Shown piece after piece: positions 24,677-36,105 of a DNA stretch of 64,000 nt. Where the stretch lies: contig NMRA01000271.1 of NCBI GenBank assembly GCA_002633005.1, positions 218,215 to 282,214 on the forward strand. Reading direction: 5' to 3'. The notes under the pieces were generated by a model. That model was not told where the DNA came from, searched no databases, and saw only the letters and a program-made list of their open reading frames with translations. Position 1 is the first letter of the stretch. Every line of letters begins with the position of its first letter. Source of the DNA: Phoronis australis (taxonomy: Eukaryota > Phoronida > Phoronidae). Position numbers and translations under genes: made by a program.

Positions 24677-26496
24677 AAACAACCAAGAGGGTTTCGCAAG
24701 GAAAACAGATTGAGATGCCTGCCAAGAAGAATAGATTGACTCTAATTTGATCCCTAACCTGGACTGCGATCTGTAAACTGCAAGACATTGACTGGCGCTT
24801 GTGCCGAAAAATCTACGCTCATGATACACTAACAGTGACTTCAATCCCAGAATTCAACACTCCAACCTCGCTGACCAATCAATTCAGTAGACACCATTTT
24901 AAGCTCCTGAGCATACTCTTGAAACACTCGCGTTTAATTTGTGTGATTTTGCGAGGTCTTGCAAGATTTTATGGCAAGGATCTAAGTCTACGGAATGATC
25001 TACAAATACAGTGAAAGTTGACCACCTTGTGTAATCACCCAGTGTAAACTAATGATTCTTCAATCCCATTGCTGTTTTCATCATCTAGCAAACTACCAGT
25101 ATATGATTTCTTGGAAAAGACAGATATCAAAATTCATACAGAAGTCGATGACCTTTGTAACAGAGTAGCATTCACGTAGAAACCTGCAAAGCATCAACAA
25201 ATTTTACTAAAAGTTCAAGAATTTTCAATTAACATAAATGAACTAAGACACTGGCATACTCCAACTTAACATATTCTGTACAGGAAATCCACCATAGTTT
25301 AAAACAAATAACCCAAACCATTCACCCTTAAGTATTAAACAAAATACCTTACATTACCCAGGCAATTTCTTCCTCTATTGAATACCAAACTATAAAGCAG
25401 TGCATCCATTTATTACCATAGAGAAACACGGAAGATAATCAGTTCAGATTATGAGCACTGAGGAAATCAATAAACAGTCTTCCATGCTGGGTCTGTGCCT
25501 CAAGTTCTAGCTATGCAGAATGTTAAAATCAAACCAGCTTCTAGACATTTGAGTACAAAAATGCCAGCATCGCCTGGCATCAGGAGAACCTTGAAATCCG
25601 ATCATACTCAAGAATGTGTGATGGTGCGAGGTTTTACTATAGTAACCACCACACCGATGGAAATGAACAACTGCCAAGTTCACAGACCCCTTCGGAATCG
25701 AAGGTCAATTTGGGAGACAATATGGTCCAGGATGTCACCTGACAATTTAATCAGATGAAATCGGTCCAAATTCAAAAGGCGTGCTTTCAGTTTATCTAAC
25801 CAGCTGGATAATGCATCAATTATTAGTAATGTTCTTATCATCTGGAGGCAAGGTCAATAGACAGGGTTGTTACCACTATAAGACTGAACATGAGCCACAC
25901 CAAACATCCAGTGGCAACCTGCACTACCAAGGTACCTAAACTACACGGTCAACGGACTCATAAACACGGGCACGGACGCATGAACACGTCCACTGACTCA
26001 CAAACACAGGAACTGACTCACAAAACACGATCCACGCACCCAAATACAGTGTGGGACATCGACTCATATTCACGAGGAAACACGGTTAACGGACCGCCAA
26101 ACACGGGGCACGGACTCGTCAGCTTCCTGGGTCAGCTGACATCTTCATTTTGTCCGTAAACCGTGTTTGGCGTTCTGCTAACCATGTTTCCTCGTGAATA
26201 TGAGTTCGTGTCCCGTGTATTTGGGTGCGTGGATCGTGTTTTGTGAGTTCGTTTCCGTGTTTGTGAGTCAGTGGACGGTGTTTGCAGGTCCGTAAGTCGT
26301 ATTCATGCATCCGAGCCCATGTTTATGAGTCCGTTGACCGTGTAGTTTAGGTACCTTGACTCAACTTCTGAATTAGTGAAAGGGAAATTTTATATAATTG
26401 AGTGAGCTGGACAACAAGAATTGGGTCAGTATGACTGCGGCTTTCAAGGCAGCAAACATATATTCTAGGCTTCAAAGTGTAGATAACATTGAAAAT
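24677..26496. repeat. 1.8-kb direct duplication, copy 1
   Basis: Aligns along its whole length to 26498-28344 with few substitutions and small indels. It begins AAACAACCAAG and ends AACATTGAAAAT, directly followed by a single N. It lies within an intron of the minus-strand gene. Confidence 0.9.
25928..26358. repeat. 431-bp long hairpin (inverted repeat), first occurrence
   Basis: The left end CAAGGTACCTAAACTACACG and the right end CGTGTAGTTTAGGTACCTTG are exact reverse complements. Pairing continues imperfectly for about 190-200 bases per arm around a loop of roughly 50 bases near 26143. Each arm is itself built from recurring GACTCA-AAACACG units of about 20 bases. Confidence 0.9.
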
Positions 26497-26497
26497 N

Positions 26498-28344
26498 AAA
26501 CAACCAAGCGGGTTTCGCAAGGAAAACAGATTGATATGCCTGTCAAGAATAATAGATTGACTCTAATTTGATCCCTAACCTGGGCTGCGATCTGTAAACT
26601 GCAAGACATTGACTGGCGCTTGTGCCGAAAAATCTACGCTCATGATACACAAACAGTGACTTCAATCCCAGAATTCAACACTCCAACCTCGCTGACCAAT
26701 CAATTCAGTAGACACCATTTTAAGCTCCTGAGCATACTCTTGAAACACTCGAGTTTTTTTGTATGTTTTTGCGAGGTCTTGCAAGATCTTGCTTTTATGG
26801 CAAGGATCTAAGTCTACGGAATGATCTACAAATGCAGTGAAAGTTGACCACCTTGTGTTAACACCCAGTGTAAACTAATGATTCTTCAATCCCATTGCTG
26901 TTTTCATCATCTAGCAAACTACCAGTATCTGATTTCTTGGAAAAGAAAGATATCAAAATTCATACAGAAGTCGATGACCTTTGTAACAGAGAAGCATTCA
27001 CGTAGAAACCTGCAAAGCATCAACAAATTTTACTGAAAGTTCAAGAATTTTCAATTAACATAAATGAACAAAGACACTGGCTAGACTGGATAACATACTC
27101 CAACTTAACATATTCTGTACAGGAAATCCACCATAGTTTAAAACAAATAACCCAAACCATTCACACTTAAGTATTAAACAAAATACCTTACATTACCCAG
27201 GCAATTTCTTCCTCTATTGAATACCAAACTATAAAGCAGTGCATCCATTTATTACCATAGAGAAACACGGAAGATAATCAGTTCAGATTATGAGCACTGA
27301 GGAAATCAATAAAGCATTGAAACAGTCTTCCATGCTGGGTCTGTGCCTCAAGTTCTAGCTATGCAGAATGTTAAAATCAAACCAGCTTCTAGATATTTGA
27401 GTACAAAAATGCCAGCATCGCCTGGCATCAGGAGAACCTTGAAATCCGATCATACTCAAGAATGTGTGGTGGTGCGAGGTTTTACTATAGTAACCACCAC
27501 ACCGATGGAAATGAACAACTGCCAAGTTCACAGACCCCTTCGGAATCGAAGGTCAATTTGGGAGACAACATGGTCCAGGATGTCACCTGACAATTTAATC
27601 AGATGAAATCAGTCCAAATTCAAAAGACGTGCTTTCAGTTTATCTAACCAGCTGCATAATGCATCAATTATTAGTAATGTTCTTATCATCTGGAGGCAAG
27701 GTCAATAGAACGGGTTGTTACCACTATAAGACTGAACATGAGCCACACCAAACATCCAGTGGCAACCTGCACTACCAAGGTACCTAAACTACACGGTCAA
27801 CGGACTCATAAACACGGGCACGGACGCATGAACACGTCCACTGACTCACAAACACAGGAACTGACTCACAAAACACGATCCACGCACCCAAATACAGTGT
27901 GGGACATCGACTCATATTCACGAGGAAACACGGTTAACGGACCGCCAAACACGGGGCACGGACTCGTCAGCTTCCTGGGTCAGCTGACATCTTCATTTTG
28001 TCCGTAAACCGTGTTTGGCGTTCTGCTAACCATGTTTCCTCGTGAATATGAGTTCGTGTCCCGTGTATTTGGGTGCGTGGATCGTGTTTTGTGAGTTCGT
28101 TTCCGTGTTTGTGAGTCAGTGGACGGTGTTTGCAGGTCCGTAAGTCGTATTCATGCATCCGAGCCCATGTTTATGAGTCCGTTGACCGTGTAGTTTAGGT
28201 ACCTTGACTCAACTTCTGAATTAGTGAAAGGGAAATTTTATATAATTGAGTGAGCTGGACAACAAGAATTGGGTCAGTATGACTGCGGCTTTCAAGGCAG
28301 CAAACATATATTCTAGGCTTCAAAGTGTAGATAACATTGAAAAT
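26498..28344. repeat. 1.8-kb direct duplication, copy 2
   Basis: Second copy of 24677-26496. It differs by scattered substitutions and small insertions, for example near 26756, 27081 and 27313. It starts at the base after the N. Confidence 0.9.
27776..28206. repeat. 431-bp long hairpin, second occurrence
   Basis: The same hairpin as 25928-26358 at an offset of 1848 bases, carried along by the duplication; its sequence is essentially unchanged. Confidence 0.9.
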
Positions 28345-28734
28345 GTGTGATACATTAAGTAACTGTTAGGTTTTGTTTGATTAAGATATTTGCAACATAG
28401 CTATGGTTATTTTTGCAAAATGCCACCTGTGTTCTTGTGCTAAGACTGCTTACGGTTATGTAGAACCACATTGGTAATTCTATGTATTTAGTCAAATATC
28501 TGCATAATTGCATTCTAGGGTGCAACGGAGGACATTCGATGAGTTTGTCGGATTTTCGCTTCAGGTACCTCCTTAATTCCTTTTCGACTTTTGCCAAACT
28601 ATGTGTCCTTTGTAGGAGCCGGAACATTTTGCCCATCCCCCCACATGAGGCTTCCTTGTTTTGTTGACCTCAGTTTCCAATTATCTCCAACCTTATTTAG
28701 TGGCCTCTATTCTAACTCGTACATCAAAAAAATT

Positions 28735-28975
28735 AAGCTTTGTCAACTAGTAAAAGTATATTTTTTGAAAGAAAAAAGATTTCAGAATATGAAAATACTT
28801 TTTGTATTAATGTGCCAATATCATTTTTACGTATAAACCTTTTTTAAGTCAAAATTTTATTTTTAAGAAAGGTACATTCATAGCAAAATAACCCCTTGGG
28901 TCATTTTTAATGAAACTTTTTTAAATGAAAACTTCACCAGTTACCTCAAAAACGTTGTTAGGTATTAGTATTTTC
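28735..28975 (+). repeat. dispersed repeat family D, copy 2
   Basis: Diverged copy of 14070-14300 in the same orientation, just beyond the duplicated unit and still within the same intron. Confidence 0.5.
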
Positions 28976-30129
28976 ATTTGGTTTCTATGGCAAATCAACT
29001 CGCAAAACGTAAGGTATCTTTGTAAAAAACAGAAATCGTCTTTGTTACATTACGCAAAAAATAAGCCTTTATATCGAAAATCCTAACAGCGTAGTTTCAG
29101 CAAAATCCACCGAGATCTCGTGTTCCTAAGTTAAAATAAAGTCGATATGCCAAAGCCGAGAAAAAGCTGATTAAACTAGGACGAGTGAAAATCTCAAATT
29201 ATTCGGTGAAAACTTGTTTTCAGTACACATGACCTATACAAGCCTTAAATATGTTCACTATTTCAACATTCACTCGCAATGTCAACTGATTTTGAAGTGC
29301 GTAATTAACTTAATTATCATCAAAATGTACTGTTCCCAGTTAACTCTTACTGTTGTTTGCAACCTATTTGACCTAATTTTATATAAATAGGTCACAGTTC
29401 ACATAGCCTGTGCATGTCAAGTGCTGGGAGACTGATACGAAACCAAGTAAGAAATGGATAACAAAAATCCAATCGGTGGTTAAAGCATGTCGTTAGCATA
29501 AGATCGAAACACTGAAATGTCAATTTATTAATTGAATGAAGCAATTAGGGTGAGGATTTATCTCTTTTCACAACTTGCTGTGTTCATGACCACAGAGGCC
29601 TGAGGCAACCATAGCATTCGTTCTCAACGCCAACAGTCATATGCATGTACACGCACAACTCCCTTAGAATCAAAACGTTTTGTCTTTTCTTTCCCGAACA
29701 CCATTCAACCATAAATACACCACGTTGACTCAATGTTATGGCAATTTTGTGAATGAAAGGTATAGGAAGCTGTTCTGTACCTGGCGGGAGATTCGCTTTG
29801 ATTGAAAGCCCTTTAACCTTTGACCTTGGATAAGTAGTAAACAAATATCCACAGGGTTGTGTGGTTCCAAGGTGGTTCTGTTAAAATTTTTTTCTTGCTA
29901 CGCAGTACATATTTTGTATTTGAAGTTCCCTAAGAATGAAGATAAGGTATTTCACTAGACACGTGAAATATTGTAAAAATGGCCATTTTTGTGAATAAGC
30001 TTTGAGATAACCTTAAGCGACCTGGGAATTTTTGTCAGGTATGCTAAGCTTGGAGACTGGAGCAATGTGAATAATTCATAAACGACACTCAGTAGCCTTT
30101 TGTAAAAAGTACAACTAGGGTCATCTTAC
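28976..30129. other. intronic stretch with nothing recognised
   Basis: It lies between exon 30210-30130 and the duplicated region. No exon or repeat pair is supported. Confidence 0.35.
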
Positions 30130-32908
30130 CTGAAACAGTCCACTGGTTATTCAAAGCAGTGCATGCCCAGTCACTCATGCAGAGGACAAGGCATCCCCTG
30201 TCCTTATTAACTGAGTGTAAACCAATACCCTAACTGACAAGTCCTGAAAGAGTTCATTAATGAACAAGTCTCTTAACACTGTGTCAATTAGCATTTAAAG
30301 CAAACACAGTGATGAGAAAAATAATGTGTCTGGCCTGCAATTAAAATAAATAAGCTACTTGAGAAGTGACAAGAAAAGTCAAGTGATGCCTCTGCTCTAT
30401 GTCAGGCTACAGCTACTGGAGTAGAGGCAGTAGGATTAAGTACCTATTGTTCTCTGCAAATTTCAGTTTGTATTGTCTACATGGTGGCATGTGGAGTCCC
30501 GCTGTGTGCACTGAGTGATCCCGTGCCCAGTGCACCGAATGAACTTGTGGCCACTAGGAGATGCAAAAACAGTAACAATAACAAGGATGAATTCACCAGC
30601 TGTGTCATATTAAAGGCAACAGTGATGTAGTGGTGAGGGTTTCATCTGTGATACACAATGATATGAGGGTAATAAGTTAGTCCAAACAAATGCCTTTGAT
30701 AAAACCAAGCTCTGTAATAACTTCTGTTCACACACATAACCCCTATGATATAATATGTGAGTCAAAGTTAATATGCAGACTAGACAATGATGAAACAAAT
30801 ATCAAATCAATTCCTGCCAGAAGTGCCCTATGTTTGCTATGGTCGATGCTATGCATATGATATTGTTTCAAAGCTCCGCAGTTGGTGGGCATCTCCAGAC
30901 ACTATTAATAACTCCTAGTTCTGATTTCAACTTTCCTCTTATGCAAAGATAGAAAAGCGCATTGCAACGATGACCTACTTGTTAAAAGCTAATACACTTC
31001 TAAGCCGAGCGAAGAATGAGTTCTAGAGCCCCACTCATCTTTCAGTTTTTGTATCAACGTACTTTATATCCACTTCGTTGCTATATGTAGTGTTTCAAAC
31101 TAATATGACCAAGTAATCGCAGAGACAAGGTATTAGCATGCAACTTCCACCTTAAGCTAAACTGTCAGTTTTTATCGCACATGTCTTTAAAGTGATTTCA
31201 CCCACAAACCCAGTGCAAACCAATTTAATTAAAGACCCCAATATAAACAGGGAGGGGGAGGAGTGTGTAGACTCATTACCCCCACTCTAAATACTACAAG
31301 AGATAAAAACACTAGACCCAGGTGTATAGTACACTGAAATGTTACTACTTCCAGCTAATCACCGAGGTCATAAAGTTGGTGACCATGCATATCAAAAGGA
31401 CATGGCAAAATGAAAGTACATTGAACCTCCATCGACAAAGGGCATAAATTTCTGACACCCTACTATCAGGGAGAGGTTAGTGTGAGGCCAAGAACATTGC
31501 CTAAGCAAGGATTACCTATTTACATTCAATATCAGGTAATGACATGTCCACAGCTGATATGTTATCACTTGACAAAACCAACACCTCAAGCCCATCCACA
31601 CTGGAAGCCAAGAATGATACAGCTAAAGTTAACATGTTATGCCACTAAGTATCAAGAGGGACACAGCATGCTGGAAGTGGTAAACATTTCAAATCTCTCA
31701 CACCTAGTGCCTCAGAGGAATGCTGAATAGGAGGGGTGCATAGTCGAGGCTTAAGTCTTGCACGTTTGACAAGCTCATGTGAGATCAAGTTACTGCAAAA
31801 TCTCGTGCTCAGTGAGTAAGCTCGCAAACCTTAGAGCATTCACTAGCAAAATTATCTTTACAGAAATTGATTGCACGCTACATCAAAATTTTGAATTATG
31901 GGTGAAAAAGTTCTCTCTAATCCAGAATAACCACTATTTCCTTTATATAAGCCAATATTTCTTGCCATGAGTGTCTCAAATGCGACATTTGAGAAAGAAC
32001 ACAACCTCAGGTGTTTCACAGACCTCAAGACGTTAGCGTGCACTAGCAGCAAAATTTCTTCAATTATGGAACGGAAAAAGTGACTTCAACCCCACAATGC
32101 AACATTCCAACCTCACCGACCAACCACTTCAGTGGCAGCCATTTTGCTAGGACAGGATAGTAAGCTCCCGAGCATAATTGCAAAACGCTCGCTTTTCACT
32201 CGCGCGATAATGTGAGGTCAGCGAGATCTTTTTTCTTTCGCAAGAAACTAGGTCTAAGAAACATTCTCCTGTACTTTCAAAGTGACATACCTTTCAGGGT
32301 GTATTTCTCTGGACACCGTTGCAAGCCGGTCGACTGTGCGAAATAGCAGACCTTGTGTCAGTCGATCACACCTTGAAGAAATTCTGAAACAAAGAGACTC
32401 TCGTCAACAAAAAACAATTTTGAGCAATATCAAATACGCAGGGCAGCAAACCTTACAACTTCTCAGATGCTACACAACGTTCAAGGCAAATTGTTTTGAC
32501 CTGTGAAAAAACATTTCACATACTTCAGGTTAGTAAAGACACATACAAGAAGCAAGGGTTATGCTAATTTACAAAATAAGAGAATCTTAGCTAGAGGCCA
32601 AATCAGCAGAACAACAAAGGTGACCTGAATCAACGTGTACCAGAATTTCCACAAAGGAAAACAAAGTCACCCAGTGTTTGCGCAGTGCATACTGATTTGT
32701 GAAGACTAAGTGAATATACCCATAACATCAACATCCACTGACCATGATAGACAGCAAGACCAACAAACAGCCCAACAGTATTGGTAATGCTTACCAACAG
32801 TTGACAACAACCCAGTTCTGCAAGGAGGTTGGGCACAGAGGCAGCCAATGAAAATGTAGCAGACGTCAAGAAGTGAGGCCAGGCAATGGAGACGCTATCT
32901 TCAGTGGA
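30130..32908 (-). CDS. unrecognised multi-exon gene, middle block (5 exons)
   Basis: The exons, read on the minus strand, are 32908-32795, 32500-32457, 32383-32291, 31600-31524 and 30210-30130. Phases run 0/0, 0/2, 1/2, 1/1 and 2/1 and match at every junction, including the join to the exon at 23008. Splice sites are good, for example TTCTTCTTCCAG with GTTG/GTAAGC and GTTTTTTCACAG with AGTT/GTAAGG. The reading includes SVSIAWPHFLTSATFSLAAS, VKTICLERCVASEK, RLTQGLLFRTVDRLATVS, DGLEVLVLSSDNISAVDM and CLVLCMSDWACTALNNQW. It is rich in Leu and Cys and suggests helical repeats. I do not recognise the family. An internal GAAT/GTAAAT donor at 31523 is weaker than the rest. Confidence 0.65.
32072..32232 (+). 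repeat. dispersed relative of part of the 1.8-kb duplicated unit
   Basis: It parallels 24837-24975 and 26659-26790. Shared blocks include GTGACTTCAA-CCCA, CATTCCAACCTC and TAAGCTCC-GAGCATA, followed by AAC-CTCG. The sequence inside the big duplication is therefore partly an older dispersed element. Confidence 0.6.
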
Positions 32909-33590
32909 CTGGAAGAAGAATATTAGAGCAATAGAATGACTGTTAGTGAAGTTCACATACACAGTGAAATGTACACACACCAGCAAAGAATTTGTAAGAA
33001 AATCATGAAAGTTTGGTGGGTGTTTAGTTTACCAGCTGAAGTCAATGATCACATTTACTTAATTATTTAAAAGCTTGCAACAGTAGATTGCTCAAAACCA
33101 TTGCATGAACAATTTACGACTAAGACCCACTGAGAATCATTTTCAGTTGTTTACCCGACTGTAAAAAATTGCTTTCTAAAACACGCTTTGTTTTTCCACA
33201 AATCCCAAAGATGGAACACAAGTTGAAAAAACACATCATTAAAATCAATAGCAACCATAATGTAGTTACCGCATCACAAAGAATCTAATTAGTTCCCTTT
33301 GCGCTCAATCGTCATTGCCAATGTCGACTACACCTGCACACAGACTTATGATAATCCACATCGTCTGATCAAAGAACAATGAAATAGACATCAAACAATT
33401 AAATATTTATTCAACACGGGCATATTTGGTGATCCGATCTTAACCGCAAGAGTTGAGGCGCAACCCTTTAACAACACGACAAGATTTTTTTAGCTTCATA
33501 ATGTCTCGAACATACCTAAGTAAACACATTTTTCACAAGGGCTATTACAATAAGACAGACAGTCCTACAGAAGTCTAGTAGGCTACTTAC

Positions 33591-33620
33591 TGGCTTTGTT
33601 CAGAAGCATAGTTCATTAAT
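33591..33620 (-). CDS. candidate 30-base exon of the minus-strand gene
   Basis: Bounded by an acceptor TTCCACTAG and a strong donor GCCA/GTAAGT. One frame is open (LMNYASEQS), phase 1 in and 2 out. Its joins to neighbouring exons are not resolved, so at least one further small exon is missing on each side. Confidence 0.35.
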
Positions 33621-34840
33621 CTAGTGGAACCGATTGACAGTCAAAGTTACAGTCAATTTAAGATAACTGCATTGTTTTGTTTCAGTGTTAAAACAAAGCA
33701 TAAGGTTTGCATGGTGCAACAGACGTCTCCTAGCAACAATTGCTCATCTGACTTCCATATTTGTCACATTTCTCAAAAAATACCCACAGTTTGAGCCGTA
33801 CTGCAAGTCAACAAACCGCATACCAAAATGGCCGAGCATTCTCTGCAATGTAGTTAACATTTGAGCCAAATAGAAGAATTTTACAACTACCAGTTTGAGA
33901 CCAGAAATTAACCACTGAAGTCATGTAAGGCTTCTTGAACAAGACTGTGCATTCATCCAAATACCTTAAACATTTTAAATTTTATCTCCATAAAAGTACA
34001 CATGTTCCCAGAATAGAAAATCAGTAGAAGTTAATTTGTTCGCGCTATACCAAACTGCCAAGGATTTTATTATGTCACCACGCCATTTTATTAAAATTTA
34101 GCAATAACGAAAAGCGAATTTATACCGAAACAGTGGCTTCAAAAACATGAAAATTTGTTTTGATTTGAATGTTCACGATGAAATCCCATCAACACTGTTA
34201 CAGTTTTTAAATTAAATGTTTGTTAACGTTTCATGAAACTTTCAAATTTTTATTAAAAGTTGCATAATTAGGCCAATTCTTTTTTGATAGCCTCTCTTAC
34301 ACAAACAGATCATTTTGAAAACAATTCCCAACAGTGTTTTGGAGAACACCGCATGACTCCAAATTTAAACTCTTTTCTAGGGTCCTTTGTAAATTTAATA
34401 ATTTTCGAAAATCTGTCTCCAATAAAATGTATGAAGTCATGCCCCAACAATTCCAAACCCGTTTAATTGAGCAATAACTACGCGACAGCTCCAATAGAAT
34501 GAAAAAGCAACACACAGGTCTGGCCGCAATTAGCAATCTCGCAAAGAGTGTTGCAAGATTCATAATGACAGGAAGGGTGTAAATTTGCTGAGCAGAGGCA
34601 CTGAGAGGCCATTATTCACCTAGTCAGTCATCCAATCCAACCTGAGATCAACTCTTATTGTACAGGTGATTATGTAACCTACAAGGACACACTGCTGTAC
34701 ATTCATATTAGCCACTCTTTGTTTCGCTGGCTTTCCTCAAATATCAGCTGATTTAAATTTATTTGCTCAAGTTCCAACTTCCCGCCTTTTGTCAATTTTT
34801 TTATTTAGCCTGCTTGATACCATTACATCGCTGTAAACAG

Positions 34841-35085
34841 TTCTTGGAATGACCAATGACAGAAAGAGGAAAACTTTCCAGGTGATGTATCGTTCCAAAA
34901 ATAAGTAGGTTTGTATGATAGAAATATTTTTGTGATGTAAAATTTAACTGAAATAAATGTTTTTACATGAATAAAGTCAAAATAATAATAAAAAAGGGAC
35001 AAGAAAGACGAAACTGGAAATCAAATAAGAGGAAGTCGAAACCTAAAAAGAGGAAATCCTCTTAATAGAAGAAAATTCCAAGCCA
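34841..35085. repeat. MITE-like repeat family B, copy 2 (intron)
   Basis: A copy of 5741-5969: TTCTTGGAATGACCAATGAC at the left and AAAATTCCAAGCC at the right, with the shared AGAGGAAATCCTCTTAA block near the end. Confidence 0.55.
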
Positions 35086-36105
35086 TGTATAGAACTGGTC
35101 TCACCCTGCTCTTTCTCCCATGAGAACTGCTTTCTCGACTTCGCAAGACCTGCTCGGTGTTACTCGAAACCACGCCAAGCACATAAAATGACTTATCGTG
35201 CCGGGTTTTGAGGAATAGAATAACAATACTTTTCCCAACCACAGAAATCACTAATCTCATTAAACGACAGATTTATAAAAACTAGTTTCAAAAATGCCCT
35301 GTTCACACCAAATCAGTTTTAAACCAATCTCGGTATGAACAAGTTGTGACTTAACCACAACCCTCTGCGAGGGTGGTTTAGCGAGAAGTTATAACCATTG
35401 TGAACTTGGCAGTTGCAAAAGTTACAACTCGGTAGGTGGCGCTGCTGTCAAATCTCAGAAACAATGGCGCGCCGAGGTACTATCTGGGGTGAATCGGGAC
35501 TGCACTGATGGTTAGTAACTAAAACCAAAAACTATGGTTACAACAGCTATATCTGGCAGTGTGAAAGGTAACATGACAGTGAAAACTATTGGAAGCATTA
35601 CAACTGGGTTTAGTTGGTCTGAATACAGCCAGTTCAGTGACAGTCCCAATAGTCACCTAAGGCATCCAAGGTTCTCTACAAAGATGATTTGTGGCTTACA
35701 AACCAATCTGATGTCTTTGACTGTTGAACTGGCAGGGTCAATCAAGTGCAACCATTGATAAGGGTTCCAAATCATAAATTAATTTTTTGGCATAAGTCAG
35801 ATTTATAGAATGTATGAAACGTTTCCTGAGTATATACCGTAAAATTATTGATCGCAAGTTTGCTACAAGGTCCAGAAAACTACAGCGAAAAGTTGACCAA
35901 CAGACTGACTTGAATACATGCTTCAGTTCGAATCACAAGCTTATGCTGGCTAAAGTTGTCCAAATCCCAACTGATTGCTAGTACCAACCATTTACTACAT
36001 AAAAAATTGCAAGTTCCTCAGAATGCAAAATTTTGTCTTTGAACGCATTTTCAGATACTTCAAATCATTTTTTCGAACCGCAATGATGACACATGTTCGT
36101 CTTAC

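Noticed and set aside
25495-28158. Repeated 87-89 codon frames in both 1.8-kb copies
   Set aside because: They are identical in both copies because the DNA is duplicated. The 89-codon plus-strand and 63-codon minus-strand frames are products of the hairpin and its GACTCA-AAACACG units, not genes.
28355-28667. Minus-strand frame with FRLLQRTHSLAKVEKELRR as a possible exon
   Set aside because: It looks protein-like, but no usable acceptor precedes it and it does not fit the phase chain of the surrounding minus-strand gene.
33767-33830. 17-base minus-strand segment after TTGTTGACTTGCAG as a microexon
   Set aside because: The acceptor is good but the donor is weak and all three frames are open, so phase gives no support.
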